This document shows positions 27,801 to 35,028 of a DNA stretch of 64,000 nt, piece by piece; the first letter of the stretch is position 1; each line of letters opens with the position of its first letter. The notes under the pieces were generated by a model. That model was not told the DNA's origin. It did no database searches and saw nothing but the letters and a program-made list of their open reading frames with translations. The translations under genes were made by a program, and so were the position numbers. Origin of the DNA: CAYWXV01 sp964462535 (GTDB lineage Bacteria > Bacteroidota > Ignavibacteria > OLB7); contig CAYWXV010000005.1 in the NCBI GenBank assembly GCA_964462535.1, forward strand, positions 1-64,000. The letters run 5' to 3'.

Positions 27801-27957
27801 GTGGCTGCCTGCCGGTACGTGGATATTTGAATATGAGACTCGTGCAACGGTTGCGGGCACGTTTTCCAATGGTATATCAACTGTGCAGTCGATGTACGCG
27901 CCCGAATTCGCGGCTCATACGGCTGGACGCCGTGTAACAGTCGTGCCCGACAAGTAG
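21898..27957 (+). CDS. Alpha-2-macroglobulin family protein with intact thioester
   Basis: A 2019-residue secreted protein with a signal peptide at residues 1-20 and no lipobox. The N-terminal 400 residues are helical and lineage-specific. Macroglobulin beta domains follow, including the MG2-type segment DRSLYRPGQTIYFKAIYIRG from about residue 603. A low-complexity Pro/Asp-rich stretch at about 1195-1243 occupies the bait-like position before ETAFFFPVLRTDDSGN (A2M domain). The thioester domain contains CAEQ at C1476-Q1479, matching the CxEQ consensus, so covalent trapping of attacking proteases is possible. The C-terminal 150 residues resemble a receptor-binding-like beta domain. Bacterial A2Ms are thought to protect the periplasm from proteases. 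There is no adjacent penicillin-binding protein 1C gene, unlike many proteobacteria. Confidence 0.94.
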   Translation: MFRRLLVACALLLLPAVTSAQSDLNFDRLRVPLPDRDPVLDAMWERADSLLEEDLPKSAAEVVDSLWSTARDRKAWPHVVRAILYRGMFAFEHREDDDDGAQSLFDVLARDLRDLPPVPRSVLNSIRAELVWSYWSERRWRTRNQTEIENDTSTRMSTWSPRRLVDTAEAWFIASLAPEAELAETPVRSWETMLETEEGSEIRRPLLFDLIAHRAIGFFTDGRAGLPHPERAWKPTGTELLAPTDEFAMLKYSGADSTDQGVRAVRLFQTLIRIHRKDAAQLVDVELTRLRWGLAQTNADGKDSVHRASLRQLITSYGQDTAIRDVYVELSESLEKDERLVDAKELCERALALFPNTTASENCRAIVSRITARSLDLQIESAVPPDAPFVGSITFRNLERGWFRIVRVAKGDDVDLNRWAFDSTAVAGLLRRPVVKEWASAFDAPVAQDYRSHTVDVAIPPLPIGRYFLMASANESFPIDSNLIACVPVSVTRLGIVTANGQSGFDGGFVRDLVNGAPIKGATVEFLTYEYDSRTSRSETITLAKSTTDASGRFAAPAINPEKYIRGMRVTRGSDIVSRNAYLYRYNIGTAEHDDGALIFTDRSLYRPGQTIYFKAIYIRGEAAKPDFKVLPGERLLVELVDPNGDIVERQTSITNDFGSINGVLTAPSIGLTGGMTIRIGNSSRYIRVEEYKRPKFEVTINPVEGTSALNDTVTITGRAKAYAGSSVDNATVTYAVRRNARFPYWRRWYEPIPESPTVYLANGSVTTSSDGSFTIRFVARPDESIRRHTLPLFTFTIDATVSDVNGETHDARETITLGYVSTNVDLSIPEVVQSGSSQAGRIVATNLSGRPIPFKGELRVERLAPPSRLTRTRILVRPDRFALSDSLFTRLFPIDARGVDSSDVRMWPIERLVLARVVRTDSSGIDSIGFQGLPAGAYRVSVSGIDKGGDSLSTSRTITVYQRGSLPYPSRFMIVPAKLSLQPGDTFRMQVGSSIQTCFVRYRLAMQNGVANESEVEVGGGVKEIAIPITEKFRGGGVIDLFTINDNRITTHRIILDVPWTNKNLLVETLTFRDRMTPGAEETWSFTIRGPGKERVAAEVLATMYDASLDAIMPNYFTSFAWPSGATGEWRSGQNIGSTSGSTIWSQHWNVFGSVQWYGYDAFSVLHRRLDGFGGGGDRRQLSYAAADGYDASESDERVYARGAPPPPPAPSAGSAAMRKDGVGDADHDDDDHPREQVAPPIRRNLNETAFFFPVLRTDDSGNVVFTFTAPEALTKWRMNMFAHTIDMKIGSLEATTVTQKELMVLPNVPRFMREGDTVVLATRISNLADRDLSGSVKLSIVDAASNRVVDQAYALTAPDVRFTAPRMGSAVASWKIIVPSGSGVVLYRIVAKAGAFSDGEEGPIPVLTNRMLVTETLPLNIRGGTTRTAELPKLLRSGSETTARNVRLTLSMTSNPAWYAVQALPYLMEFPHECAEQTFNRYYANTLASEIINSSPRIRGVFESWRGTDALSSALQKNEELKSLLIQETPWVMAGADETERKKRLSVLFDLNRMRAELASALGKLAAMQRDDGSFGWFSDMPGDRYMTAYIVTGFERIADRMGTDRPEQELRILDGAARWIEQQTTADYVRMKETKDLDMAADHLGYLEIQYLYALAGRTREEDSEASEARAYWLGQAKKYWNGRPLLTQAMIAIALQRSGDSTTAGAIIRSFRERATRSDEMGMYWKGSGGWFWYDAPIETHVAVMEAFALISGDQQEIEEMKIWLLKQKQVQDWGTTRATADACFALLMTGTNLLESDAGVQVTLGTIQIDPKTNPDIRTEAGTGYYSVAWTGQAIRPEMGRVSMRKDDPGIAWGALYWQYFEQLDRITPAASPLSIEKRLFKKVHTSRGPVLIEIGDTSLLRVGDAVVSRIILRSDREMEYIHLKDMRGTGFEPVNQISRYRWQNGLGYYEAPRDASTNFFISWLPAGTWIFEYETRATVAGTFSNGISTVQSMYAPEFAAHTAGRRVTVVPDK

Positions 27958-28023
27958 CGGTGCCGCGAATCGGAATTCAAACAGCCTGACGATCCCACCA
28001 GTGATTTTCCCCTTGGGAACTAC

Positions 28024-28050
28024 GAGAGCCACAGGTAACCTGTGGCTCTC
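28024..28050. terminator. Hairpin between the two A2M genes
   Basis: Perfect 12-bp stem gagagccacagg / cctgtggctctc with a 3-base loop, 67 bases past the first A2M stop and 30 bases before the second start. No T-tract follows on either strand. It may terminate, attenuate or stabilise the A2M transcript. Confidence 0.5.
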
Positions 28051-28080
28051 GCCGCTTCGCCTTGTACCGATCCCTCTGCC

Positions 28081-31000
28081 ATGAGCCGCCTCGTCACCCT
28101 TCTTCTCGCCCTGGAACTGATTCTTCCCGCATACCTATTCTGCCAGCGCGACGTATCGAACGCCCACTACACCGACTCGCTCTGGAGTCGCGTCGACTCC
28201 TTGTGGGATGGACACGATCGCATGGCGACCGTCCCGCTCCTCGATTCTATTCTGATCCTGGCCCGGACCACGGGCGACGACGTTTCGGCCACGCGCGCGC
28301 TCTACTACAAGGCGTGCGTTCGTGCCATGGACGTCAGTGAAACCACGCAGCGAATCCAGCTGTTTCACTCGACGTTGCAGGACGGCATCGACGCTGTCGG
28401 CGACGTCGGCGGCGCCGTGCTTGCGTCGCTGACGGCCGAGTTCTACATCTGGACCTGGGCCCGCAACGGCGATGAAAGACCCGAGCCCGAGACATTGGAC
28501 AGCGATGCTGGAATTGTTGAAGATCCCGCCGACCCGTCAACATGGACCAGAGTGCGTCTGTTTGACACCGTGAATGCCTACCTGCGCCGGTCTTTGGAAC
28601 CGAGGAGAGCGCTCCTTCATTCGAGGACGCGCGACTGGAGACCATTCCTCGCAGGGGACACGAATGGCATCGCGATGCGCCCTACGCTCTTTGATGTACT
28701 TGCCAGTCGAGCCCTGCAACTCCTCAGTGGACTCGACTACTACAACGGTGAGGGCATCAATCCGTATGACGGCAACGACTACCAGTCGGCCGCGGTAGTG
28801 GAAACGGTTGATGAGTATCTCCAGACGGAATTCGCGCTTCGAGACCCTGTTGACCTGCGCGCGAGACGCGAGCAGTTGCTCCAGGACCTCGTTCGCGCTC
28901 ATAAGGACGACCCTGACAAGAGCGTGTTTGTCGCCCTGGATGTCGATCGAATCCTACGGACGCCATCCATGTTTAACGGAGCGCGCGACTCCGTCAACGC
29001 CGCGCTCGCCCGCCTGGCGGAGCGCCTTGGGAATGACGGGGCGGCCTCCTACCCACTCTTTGTACTTGCCGCCCGCCTGGACGATCAATGGGAGCGCGAC
29101 TCCGCTGTCAAGTTGTGCGAGTCGGTGGTCGCACGTTTTCCCGGCACTCGCGGTGCTGAATTCGCCAACCTGCTCGTCAGCGCGATTCGCGCACCGGCGA
29201 TCCAGGTCATTGTGGAGGACGTCGCGAACCCGGAAGAGCCATGGCTGGTGAGCCTGGCGTATCGGAACGTAGATACCATATGGATGAGGTTGGTGCGGAA
29301 CCGATACCCACTCGATTTTCCCTCCGACAATGCGGGGCGTGACTCATCCATTCGTGCAAATCTTCTTGCCTCCCCGGCGGTCGCGGAGTGGACCTCTCCC
29401 CTCCCCGATTCCGGCAACTCCGAGCTGACATCTCATATCGTGGACGTGGCGGCGCCACCCGTCCATTCGGGCCAGTACGTACTGATTGCCTCCACGCGTC
29501 CCGATTTCAACGGCGGCTCCGGGAGCCTTGCGCTGGTACCGCTTCAGGTCTCCAGGCTGCGACCCATTTACGGTGACGACTCCGATTCCACACGAATCGC
29601 CTACCTCGTGGATGGACGTACCGGTGCTGGTGTCGGCGGAGCGACCGTGCGTGAGTTGGAGCGGATCGACGAGGGCGACACCCTGGGTCCAACGTACCAC
29701 GAAGTCGCACTCGCGCGCTCGCTCCAGACAGGACGTGTCGAACTCCCCCGAATTACGGGCGAAAGACATCGCGTCTATCGCTTTGAGCATCAGGGGGACA
29801 CCCTCTTCTCGCTACAGACGGTCCGCGGGCGTAGGAACCCAATGCGGGAGGATCGGGATGCAGACGTTCAAGTGAGGCTTACCACAGACCGACCGGCCTA
29901 CCGCCCCGGACAGGAGGTCCACTTCAGTGGGGTCGCGATGCGGGTTTCCCCCACCACGGAAGCGCTCGCGGGTACGGCAGTGAAAGTGTATGCGTTCGCG
30001 CTGGGACACGGCGCAATGGCCGAACAGACGCTCGTGGCGGATAACAACGGATTCTTCGCAGGCGTGTTCGAAATCCCTCGTAACGAGCGTATTACCATGC
30101 TCTTCATTGGTTCTTCCGGGGGAGTCGTGAGCCGTCCAGTCATCTCAAGAGAACGCTCGATGCTCTCCGGTTCGTTCCACATGGACATGGATTCTGCGAG
30201 TGATTCCAATTCGTTCACCCATCGACTTCGGGCACGTGTTGGCGACAGCCCTCCAGCGGCCGGAACAACGGTCGACTATCGAATGCTCCGTTGGACGTTC
30301 GGGCCGGACGTTATCAGGGACCGGCTTGAGTGGTGGTATCCCACATGCGACACCGTACGAACGGGATCGACCCTGCTCGATTCGGCGGGCGGCGCATCAT
30401 TCGTGTACGATAGTCCATGGTGGTCCGACCGGGATTCCGGAGTGACAGAACATGCATTTCGAACGGAAGCTCGGGTGGTCGATCCGGAGGGGGAGGTGGT
30501 TGATGCCCACACTGAAGCTATGACACCATGGGTCGGCGTGCTCGCCCACATTTCTGGACCTGACGTAATTGGGCCGGCAGATTCCGCATTCGCCACGATC
30601 ACGTCCTGGAGCGATGCCGATGTCTCAGTCCGTCTTGTCATCGACAGGATGAAGTCGTCCCGTGAGGGCTTGCGTGAGCGACTCCTCCCCAACCCGGACC
30701 GCTTCACAATGACGAAGCAGACATTCGACTCGCTGTTCCCCGACCAGCTCTATCGCCGCGACACATCCTTCTTTGGGGACGAGGCCGACATCGAGACAAT
30801 ACTCGACACGATGAGGACACTCTCGCGAACGCGCGACGATTCGATTCCCCTGTCGGGGCGAGAGCCGGGATGGTATAGAATCACCATATCGTACGTGGAC
30901 GCGTCGGGAGATACGGCACGGGATGTCCTTGCTCCACTGATCCTCCCACGCACCGAACACCGAGGCGCGCTGCCACGGAGTACTCTTCGACTACCGTTCC

Positions 31001-34000
31001 AACCGTTCCTGTTGCGCGACAGCCTCTCATCCGGCGACACAGCTGTCGTGTACGTTTCCGCACCGCGTGCCGGCCTCCCCGTCATCTGGGCAATGGTGCG
31101 CGGAGGCGTGTTTCTGACCGAAGGGAAATTTGTCTCGAACGATCCCTATTTCGTGCTTAGGATTCCGCTAACGGACGCCCACCGAGGGAACTGCTCCATT
31201 CTGTTCATCATGAACAACCATGGACTACCCGAGACACGCGTCCTTCCGCTTTCCGTCGACGTCGCGACACACACTGTCGATGTGCAGGTCTCACGCTTCC
31301 GTGATCGGATCAAGTCAGGGAGCGACGAAACGTGGCACGTCTCTCTGCGCGGACCCAGTGGAGAACCGTTGCGGGGAACCGTACAGGCGACTCTCAGTCA
31401 GACTCCGTTTTCGCTCCCCGCGACATGGCAACGATCGACATTACCGGGGGGGTACTCCGACCGTTCCTCCCTCGCTCTCTTTTCCCTGACTGGATCGACT
31501 ACTACGTCAGTCACTGAGTCCGATTCCATTCCCGCTCCAATTCTCCCGGCCATTGAGTATCCAGCGTTCATGCTGGGTTCATACCAAACGGGGTTCGCCG
31601 ACTACGATCGACAAATAGAACCTGCGGGGCGACTCGGTCGCCCGGCCACCAACGCGTTGATGATGGAGGAATTTGACTACCAGCAATACGTCCGTAGGGA
31701 GACGCAGTCGAGGATACAGCGGGACAAGTCCGATTCGCTGGAACGTCTTCGCATGGTCGTCGACGACAACGTTCGCCGACGCGTCTACTTCCGGTCGTGG
31801 TTCGGCAACATCGGCAACAATCGAATTGCGGAGTTATCCGAGCTCCAACCGGAGGGAGACCTTGATTCGTTGGAGGCGACAATAGACAATCGAGTCATCG
31901 TCCTCCCTTCCGTTCTGACGGACAGTCACGGCGACGCCCGTATTCAGCTCGTCGCACCGGATGAGGCTTCCAAGTGGGTCGTTCGCTTCGTCGCCACAAC
32001 TCGCGGGGTTCGATTCGGTGAGACGACGCGCACGTTGGAGACACTGAAGGATCTGGTGGTGAGGTCAATGGCGCCGCGTTTCGCCCGCTCAGGAGATACC
32101 GTTGAACTCGGTGCGATCGTGCAGAATAGAACGCAGCGCACCGTCGACGTAGTAAGTGTACTGACGATCTCGGACCTTGAAAGCCGTCGCGATCGTCTCG
32201 ACCGTTTCCGTCCGTCGCTTCCGAGTCAGTCGATCCGTATCGGCCCTCAAGATTCGACACGCGTAACGTGGAGAGTGGCGATGCCCGACGATGCAAGACT
32301 ACTGGCCTATCGAGTAGTTGCTTCGATGGAAGGGAATAGTGACGGGGAGTCAGGGGCGATACCGGTATTGCCCAACGGGCTGCACCGCACGATGTCAATC
32401 CCGTTTCTCATGACCTCCAAATCGTCTACGATACCCCTTCCGTCGGACCTCGCCACGGATATTGAGACGTCCTCCGAACGCGTACGCATTGGCGTCGAGC
32501 TTTCCGCAAACGATGTATGGAACGTGTTGAGTCTTGTGCTTCCACATCTGGGAAGGCGCGCCTCGGGAATGGCAGCGATACTTGAGCAGCTCTGGTGCGT
32601 CAGAGCCGCACAGATCATGACCGCCACAGAGAAGAGCATCGGGGAGGCGCGAAATCGGTGGCGCGGAATCGACGATCAGCACGATGAATCCCCGGCCATA
32701 CGCGAGGCACGCGGCCTTCTGGAACGCGAAGCCCCATGGGCCATGCTCGCTGATCCTGGCAGGGTGGTCCGGCGGCACATGGCTCACGTGCTGGCCGACG
32801 ACCTGCTCGAAAGAATGGCCGACGACCTGCAGACGTCATTCATGCGGGAGCTTGGCGCACACGAACACCTGACATGGGCACCGGGCGTCGAGGCCAGCAA
32901 CGATCAGGCCTTGGAGGGAGCGCTCCGCGTCTCGCGTCTAGCGTTGTTGAGCGCCCCCCGATCCGACTTCGCGCTCCGGACCGTTCGCTGGTTCATTACA
33001 GCCAGCATCGAACGTGCATTGATGAATCGATTTGACTCGGTTGGGCGGGGAGACAATCGCCAGAACCAACTGACGCGTGAGGTGGTTCGGTGGCTGGCTC
33101 TCCGATCGGACCTCCCAGACTACGTCATGGCGCGCGAGTCGGACGAGTTCACGTCGTACTGGATCGATCAGGCCCTGCGCAATTGGCGGAGCGTGCCGGT
33201 CGAGGAGAAGGCGTTGCTGGCGGGCCTCTTCATCCGCGGTGAGAACCGGGGAACCGCGAAGGAGATTATTCGGTCGATTATCGACTCGGTACATGGGCTC
33301 AGCGGCATTGCGAAAAGGGACACACTTCTCCCGGGCGAAGAGTGGGACGGTGTCAGCATGCGTGCCATTGGCTCACTCCTATGGGCGCTCCACAAGGGCG
33401 GGATCGAGACCGACGAGCCGGATCGAATACTTACCTCCGTGTTGCGTCGAACGGGCCCAGGGAGCGTAACAACAATCGACTCCGTGATCGACGCGACATA
33501 CCCACTACTCTTCGGGCAACGCGTCGGCTCGGCGCGCAATCGGACGGTTCGCTTCACATTCGGCTCCTCCTCAGGAACGACCCGATCGCGTCTCGATACA
33601 AGCGTACGATCGGAGGCCGGCTACGTTCGCCACGACTGGGTCGGAAGGAATGTCGGCTCGGGATTGGGGTCGGTGACCATCTCGCGTTCCGACGGCGACA
33701 CGTTGCTGGGTCGCATATTCGTCGACTACATCGATTGTCCCGTCGCGACGCACGATGCAGAAGCGAGGGTGCGACTCAGCAAGCGCATCACTGTCGTCGG
33801 GTCGGACAAGATTGAAGGCAACACGGGGATCCGCGTCGGGGACACGGTGCTGGTGCAGCTCGTGGTGGAGTCGTCCGATACACTGACGCATGTGCATCTG
33901 CACGACATGACGCCCGGAGGATTGCGGTCGGTACGGGACTACGAGTCTCGCAGGGCGTGGAAGGGTCTCGACTACTACGAGGTCCCAGGTGCAACGGCCA

Positions 34001-34167
34001 CCGACTTCTATATCGCATTTCTAAAGCCAGGCCGATCGGTGGTGGAATTCAAGCTTGTCGCAACAACGCCGGGGACCTACACTGGAGGATACGCTACACT
34101 GGAGACCGAGACGACTCCGATGATCGTTGTGTCCGAACCGGGATCGCCCGTTGCGATTGACGATTGA
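28081..34167 (+). CDS. Alpha-2-macroglobulin paralogue lacking the thioester
   Basis: A 2028-residue paralogue of the preceding gene with the same order of domains: signal peptide, helical N-terminal part, MG2-type TDRPAYRPGQEVHFSGVAMR from residue 603, A2M domain and helical thioester-type domain. Where the first protein has PHECAEQ, this one reads GMAAILEQ (I1500-Q1503): Glu-Gln is kept but the thioester Cys is gone. It therefore cannot form the covalent trap by the known mechanism. The start is the ATG before MSRLVTLLLALELILPAYL. A Cys follows this hydrophobic segment, but LFC is a poor lipobox. Stop at 34167, converging on thiE. Confidence 0.92.
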   Translation: MSRLVTLLLALELILPAYLFCQRDVSNAHYTDSLWSRVDSLWDGHDRMATVPLLDSILILARTTGDDVSATRALYYKACVRAMDVSETTQRIQLFHSTLQDGIDAVGDVGGAVLASLTAEFYIWTWARNGDERPEPETLDSDAGIVEDPADPSTWTRVRLFDTVNAYLRRSLEPRRALLHSRTRDWRPFLAGDTNGIAMRPTLFDVLASRALQLLSGLDYYNGEGINPYDGNDYQSAAVVETVDEYLQTEFALRDPVDLRARREQLLQDLVRAHKDDPDKSVFVALDVDRILRTPSMFNGARDSVNAALARLAERLGNDGAASYPLFVLAARLDDQWERDSAVKLCESVVARFPGTRGAEFANLLVSAIRAPAIQVIVEDVANPEEPWLVSLAYRNVDTIWMRLVRNRYPLDFPSDNAGRDSSIRANLLASPAVAEWTSPLPDSGNSELTSHIVDVAAPPVHSGQYVLIASTRPDFNGGSGSLALVPLQVSRLRPIYGDDSDSTRIAYLVDGRTGAGVGGATVRELERIDEGDTLGPTYHEVALARSLQTGRVELPRITGERHRVYRFEHQGDTLFSLQTVRGRRNPMREDRDADVQVRLTTDRPAYRPGQEVHFSGVAMRVSPTTEALAGTAVKVYAFALGHGAMAEQTLVADNNGFFAGVFEIPRNERITMLFIGSSGGVVSRPVISRERSMLSGSFHMDMDSASDSNSFTHRLRARVGDSPPAAGTTVDYRMLRWTFGPDVIRDRLEWWYPTCDTVRTGSTLLDSAGGASFVYDSPWWSDRDSGVTEHAFRTEARVVDPEGEVVDAHTEAMTPWVGVLAHISGPDVIGPADSAFATITSWSDADVSVRLVIDRMKSSREGLRERLLPNPDRFTMTKQTFDSLFPDQLYRRDTSFFGDEADIETILDTMRTLSRTRDDSIPLSGREPGWYRITISYVDASGDTARDVLAPLILPRTEHRGALPRSTLRLPFQPFLLRDSLSSGDTAVVYVSAPRAGLPVIWAMVRGGVFLTEGKFVSNDPYFVLRIPLTDAHRGNCSILFIMNNHGLPETRVLPLSVDVATHTVDVQVSRFRDRIKSGSDETWHVSLRGPSGEPLRGTVQATLSQTPFSLPATWQRSTLPGGYSDRSSLALFSLTGSTTTSVTESDSIPAPILPAIEYPAFMLGSYQTGFADYDRQIEPAGRLGRPATNALMMEEFDYQQYVRRETQSRIQRDKSDSLERLRMVVDDNVRRRVYFRSWFGNIGNNRIAELSELQPEGDLDSLEATIDNRVIVLPSVLTDSHGDARIQLVAPDEASKWVVRFVATTRGVRFGETTRTLETLKDLVVRSMAPRFARSGDTVELGAIVQNRTQRTVDVVSVLTISDLESRRDRLDRFRPSLPSQSIRIGPQDSTRVTWRVAMPDDARLLAYRVVASMEGNSDGESGAIPVLPNGLHRTMSIPFLMTSKSSTIPLPSDLATDIETSSERVRIGVELSANDVWNVLSLVLPHLGRRASGMAAILEQLWCVRAAQIMTATEKSIGEARNRWRGIDDQHDESPAIREARGLLEREAPWAMLADPGRVVRRHMAHVLADDLLERMADDLQTSFMRELGAHEHLTWAPGVEASNDQALEGALRVSRLALLSAPRSDFALRTVRWFITASIERALMNRFDSVGRGDNRQNQLTREVVRWLALRSDLPDYVMARESDEFTSYWIDQALRNWRSVPVEEKALLAGLFIRGENRGTAKEIIRSIIDSVHGLSGIAKRDTLLPGEEWDGVSMRAIGSLLWALHKGGIETDEPDRILTSVLRRTGPGSVTTIDSVIDATYPLLFGQRVGSARNRTVRFTFGSSSGTTRSRLDTSVRSEAGYVRHDWVGRNVGSGLGSVTISRSDGDTLLGRIFVDYIDCPVATHDAEARVRLSKRITVVGSDKIEGNTGIRVGDTVLVQLVVESSDTLTHVHLHDMTPGGLRSVRDYESRRAWKGLDYYEVPGATATDFYIAFLKPGRSVVEFKLVATTPGTYTGGYATLETETTPMIVVSEPGSPVAIDD

Positions 34168-34236
34168 TCCGGGGCATCGTGGTTCAGTCGCTTGGTTGGA
34201 CGGGTGGAAATGCCCCCGGCCGGGATGGCGTAGTGC

Positions 34237-34872
34237 TCAACCTGACGCCCCAAGTCCGTGTTGAATTGACACCAGAAGTGCGCGAACTGCAGCCTCGGGA
34301 TCCTCCGCGTGGGCAACAGCGCCTATCACCGCCACACCATGGGCGCCGGCACGAATGACGGATGCGACGTTCTCGATGGTGATTCCAGCGATGGCAATTA
34401 CCGGGATGCGGATCGACAACGACACTGCCGTCACGGTCTCCAGACCGATTGGGTAGTGATCAACCACCTTGCTTGATGTCGGGAAGACCGGACCGAGTCC
34501 AACATACGTGGCACCTTGCCTTTCCGCCTCTATTGCATCGTCCACCCCACGCGCCGTTCCCCCAACAATGGCCTCCGGACCCAGAATCTTCCTGGCGATG
34601 CTGACCGGCATGTCATTCCGGCCCAGATGCACTCCGTCGGCACCAGCGGCCAGCGCCACATCGACGCGGTCATTCACAAGAAAAGTGACACCCGCGCTGC
34701 GACAAAGGTCGGCCACACGGATGGCTTGATCGACCATTGTTCGCACATCATCCTGCTTGGATCTGTATTGGACAACGTCCGCGCCGCCGCGTATCGCAAG
34801 CTCGGCCAGTCGTTCGTGTGAGAAGCGCGACTGGGTGCTGGTGTCCGTGAGGACGTGTAGTCGACCTGTCAT
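34237..34872 (-). CDS. thiE: Thiamin phosphate synthase ThiE
   Basis: Joins HMP-diphosphate and thiazole phosphate to make thiamin phosphate. The 211-residue TIM-barrel has VQYRSKQ (pyrophosphate-site motif, usually QLRxK), NDRVDVALAAGADGVHLGRNDMP, IVGGTARG, ATYVGLGPVFPTSSK and IPVIAIAGIT, all in the expected order. Start ATG 34872 gives the usual N-terminus (MTGRLHVLTD); longer in-frame starts run back through a terminator hairpin and were rejected. No clear ribosome-binding site. It lies downstream of the M16 protease gene on the same strand but behind a strong terminator, so it probably has its own promoter. Confidence 0.96.
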   Translation of the reverse strand: MTGRLHVLTDTSTQSRFSHERLAELAIRGGADVVQYRSKQDDVRTMVDQAIRVADLCRSAGVTFLVNDRVDVALAAGADGVHLGRNDMPVSIARKILGPEAIVGGTARGVDDAIEAERQGATYVGLGPVFPTSSKVVDHYPIGLETVTAVSLSIRIPVIAIAGITIENVASVIRAGAHGVAVIGAVAHAEDPEAAVRALLVSIQHGLGASG

Positions 34873-34933
34873 TGATGCGTGAGGTAATACAGGCGTGTTA
34901 CGATTCGCAGGACGGGAGCGAGGATGAAACAAA

Positions 34934-34966
34934 AACCGTGGGGGATCGCGCGATCGCCCCACGGTT
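34934..34966 (-). terminator. Rho-independent terminator after the M16 protease gene
   Basis: On the minus strand a long GC-rich hairpin with arms aaccgtgggg / cccc-acggtt, plus inner gatcg pairing with a 2-base bulge, is followed immediately by tttttgtttc. This is the clearest intrinsic terminator in the window. It separates the M16 gene (stop at 35029) from thiE (start 34872). Confidence 0.88.
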
Positions 34967-35028
34967 GTCTTGAAATCCATCGTCCCGCTCGCTCGCCGCA
35001 AAATGAGGCATAGCAACCAGGGTCAGCT

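Noticed and set aside
28024..28050. Intrinsic terminator with T-tract after the first A2M
   Set aside because: The stem is perfect, but neither strand has a following T-run. Kept only as a hairpin of uncertain function.
32578..32589. ILEQ in the second A2M as a functional thioester
   Set aside because: The thioester needs a Cys at the first position; Ile is found there and no nearby Cys aligns.
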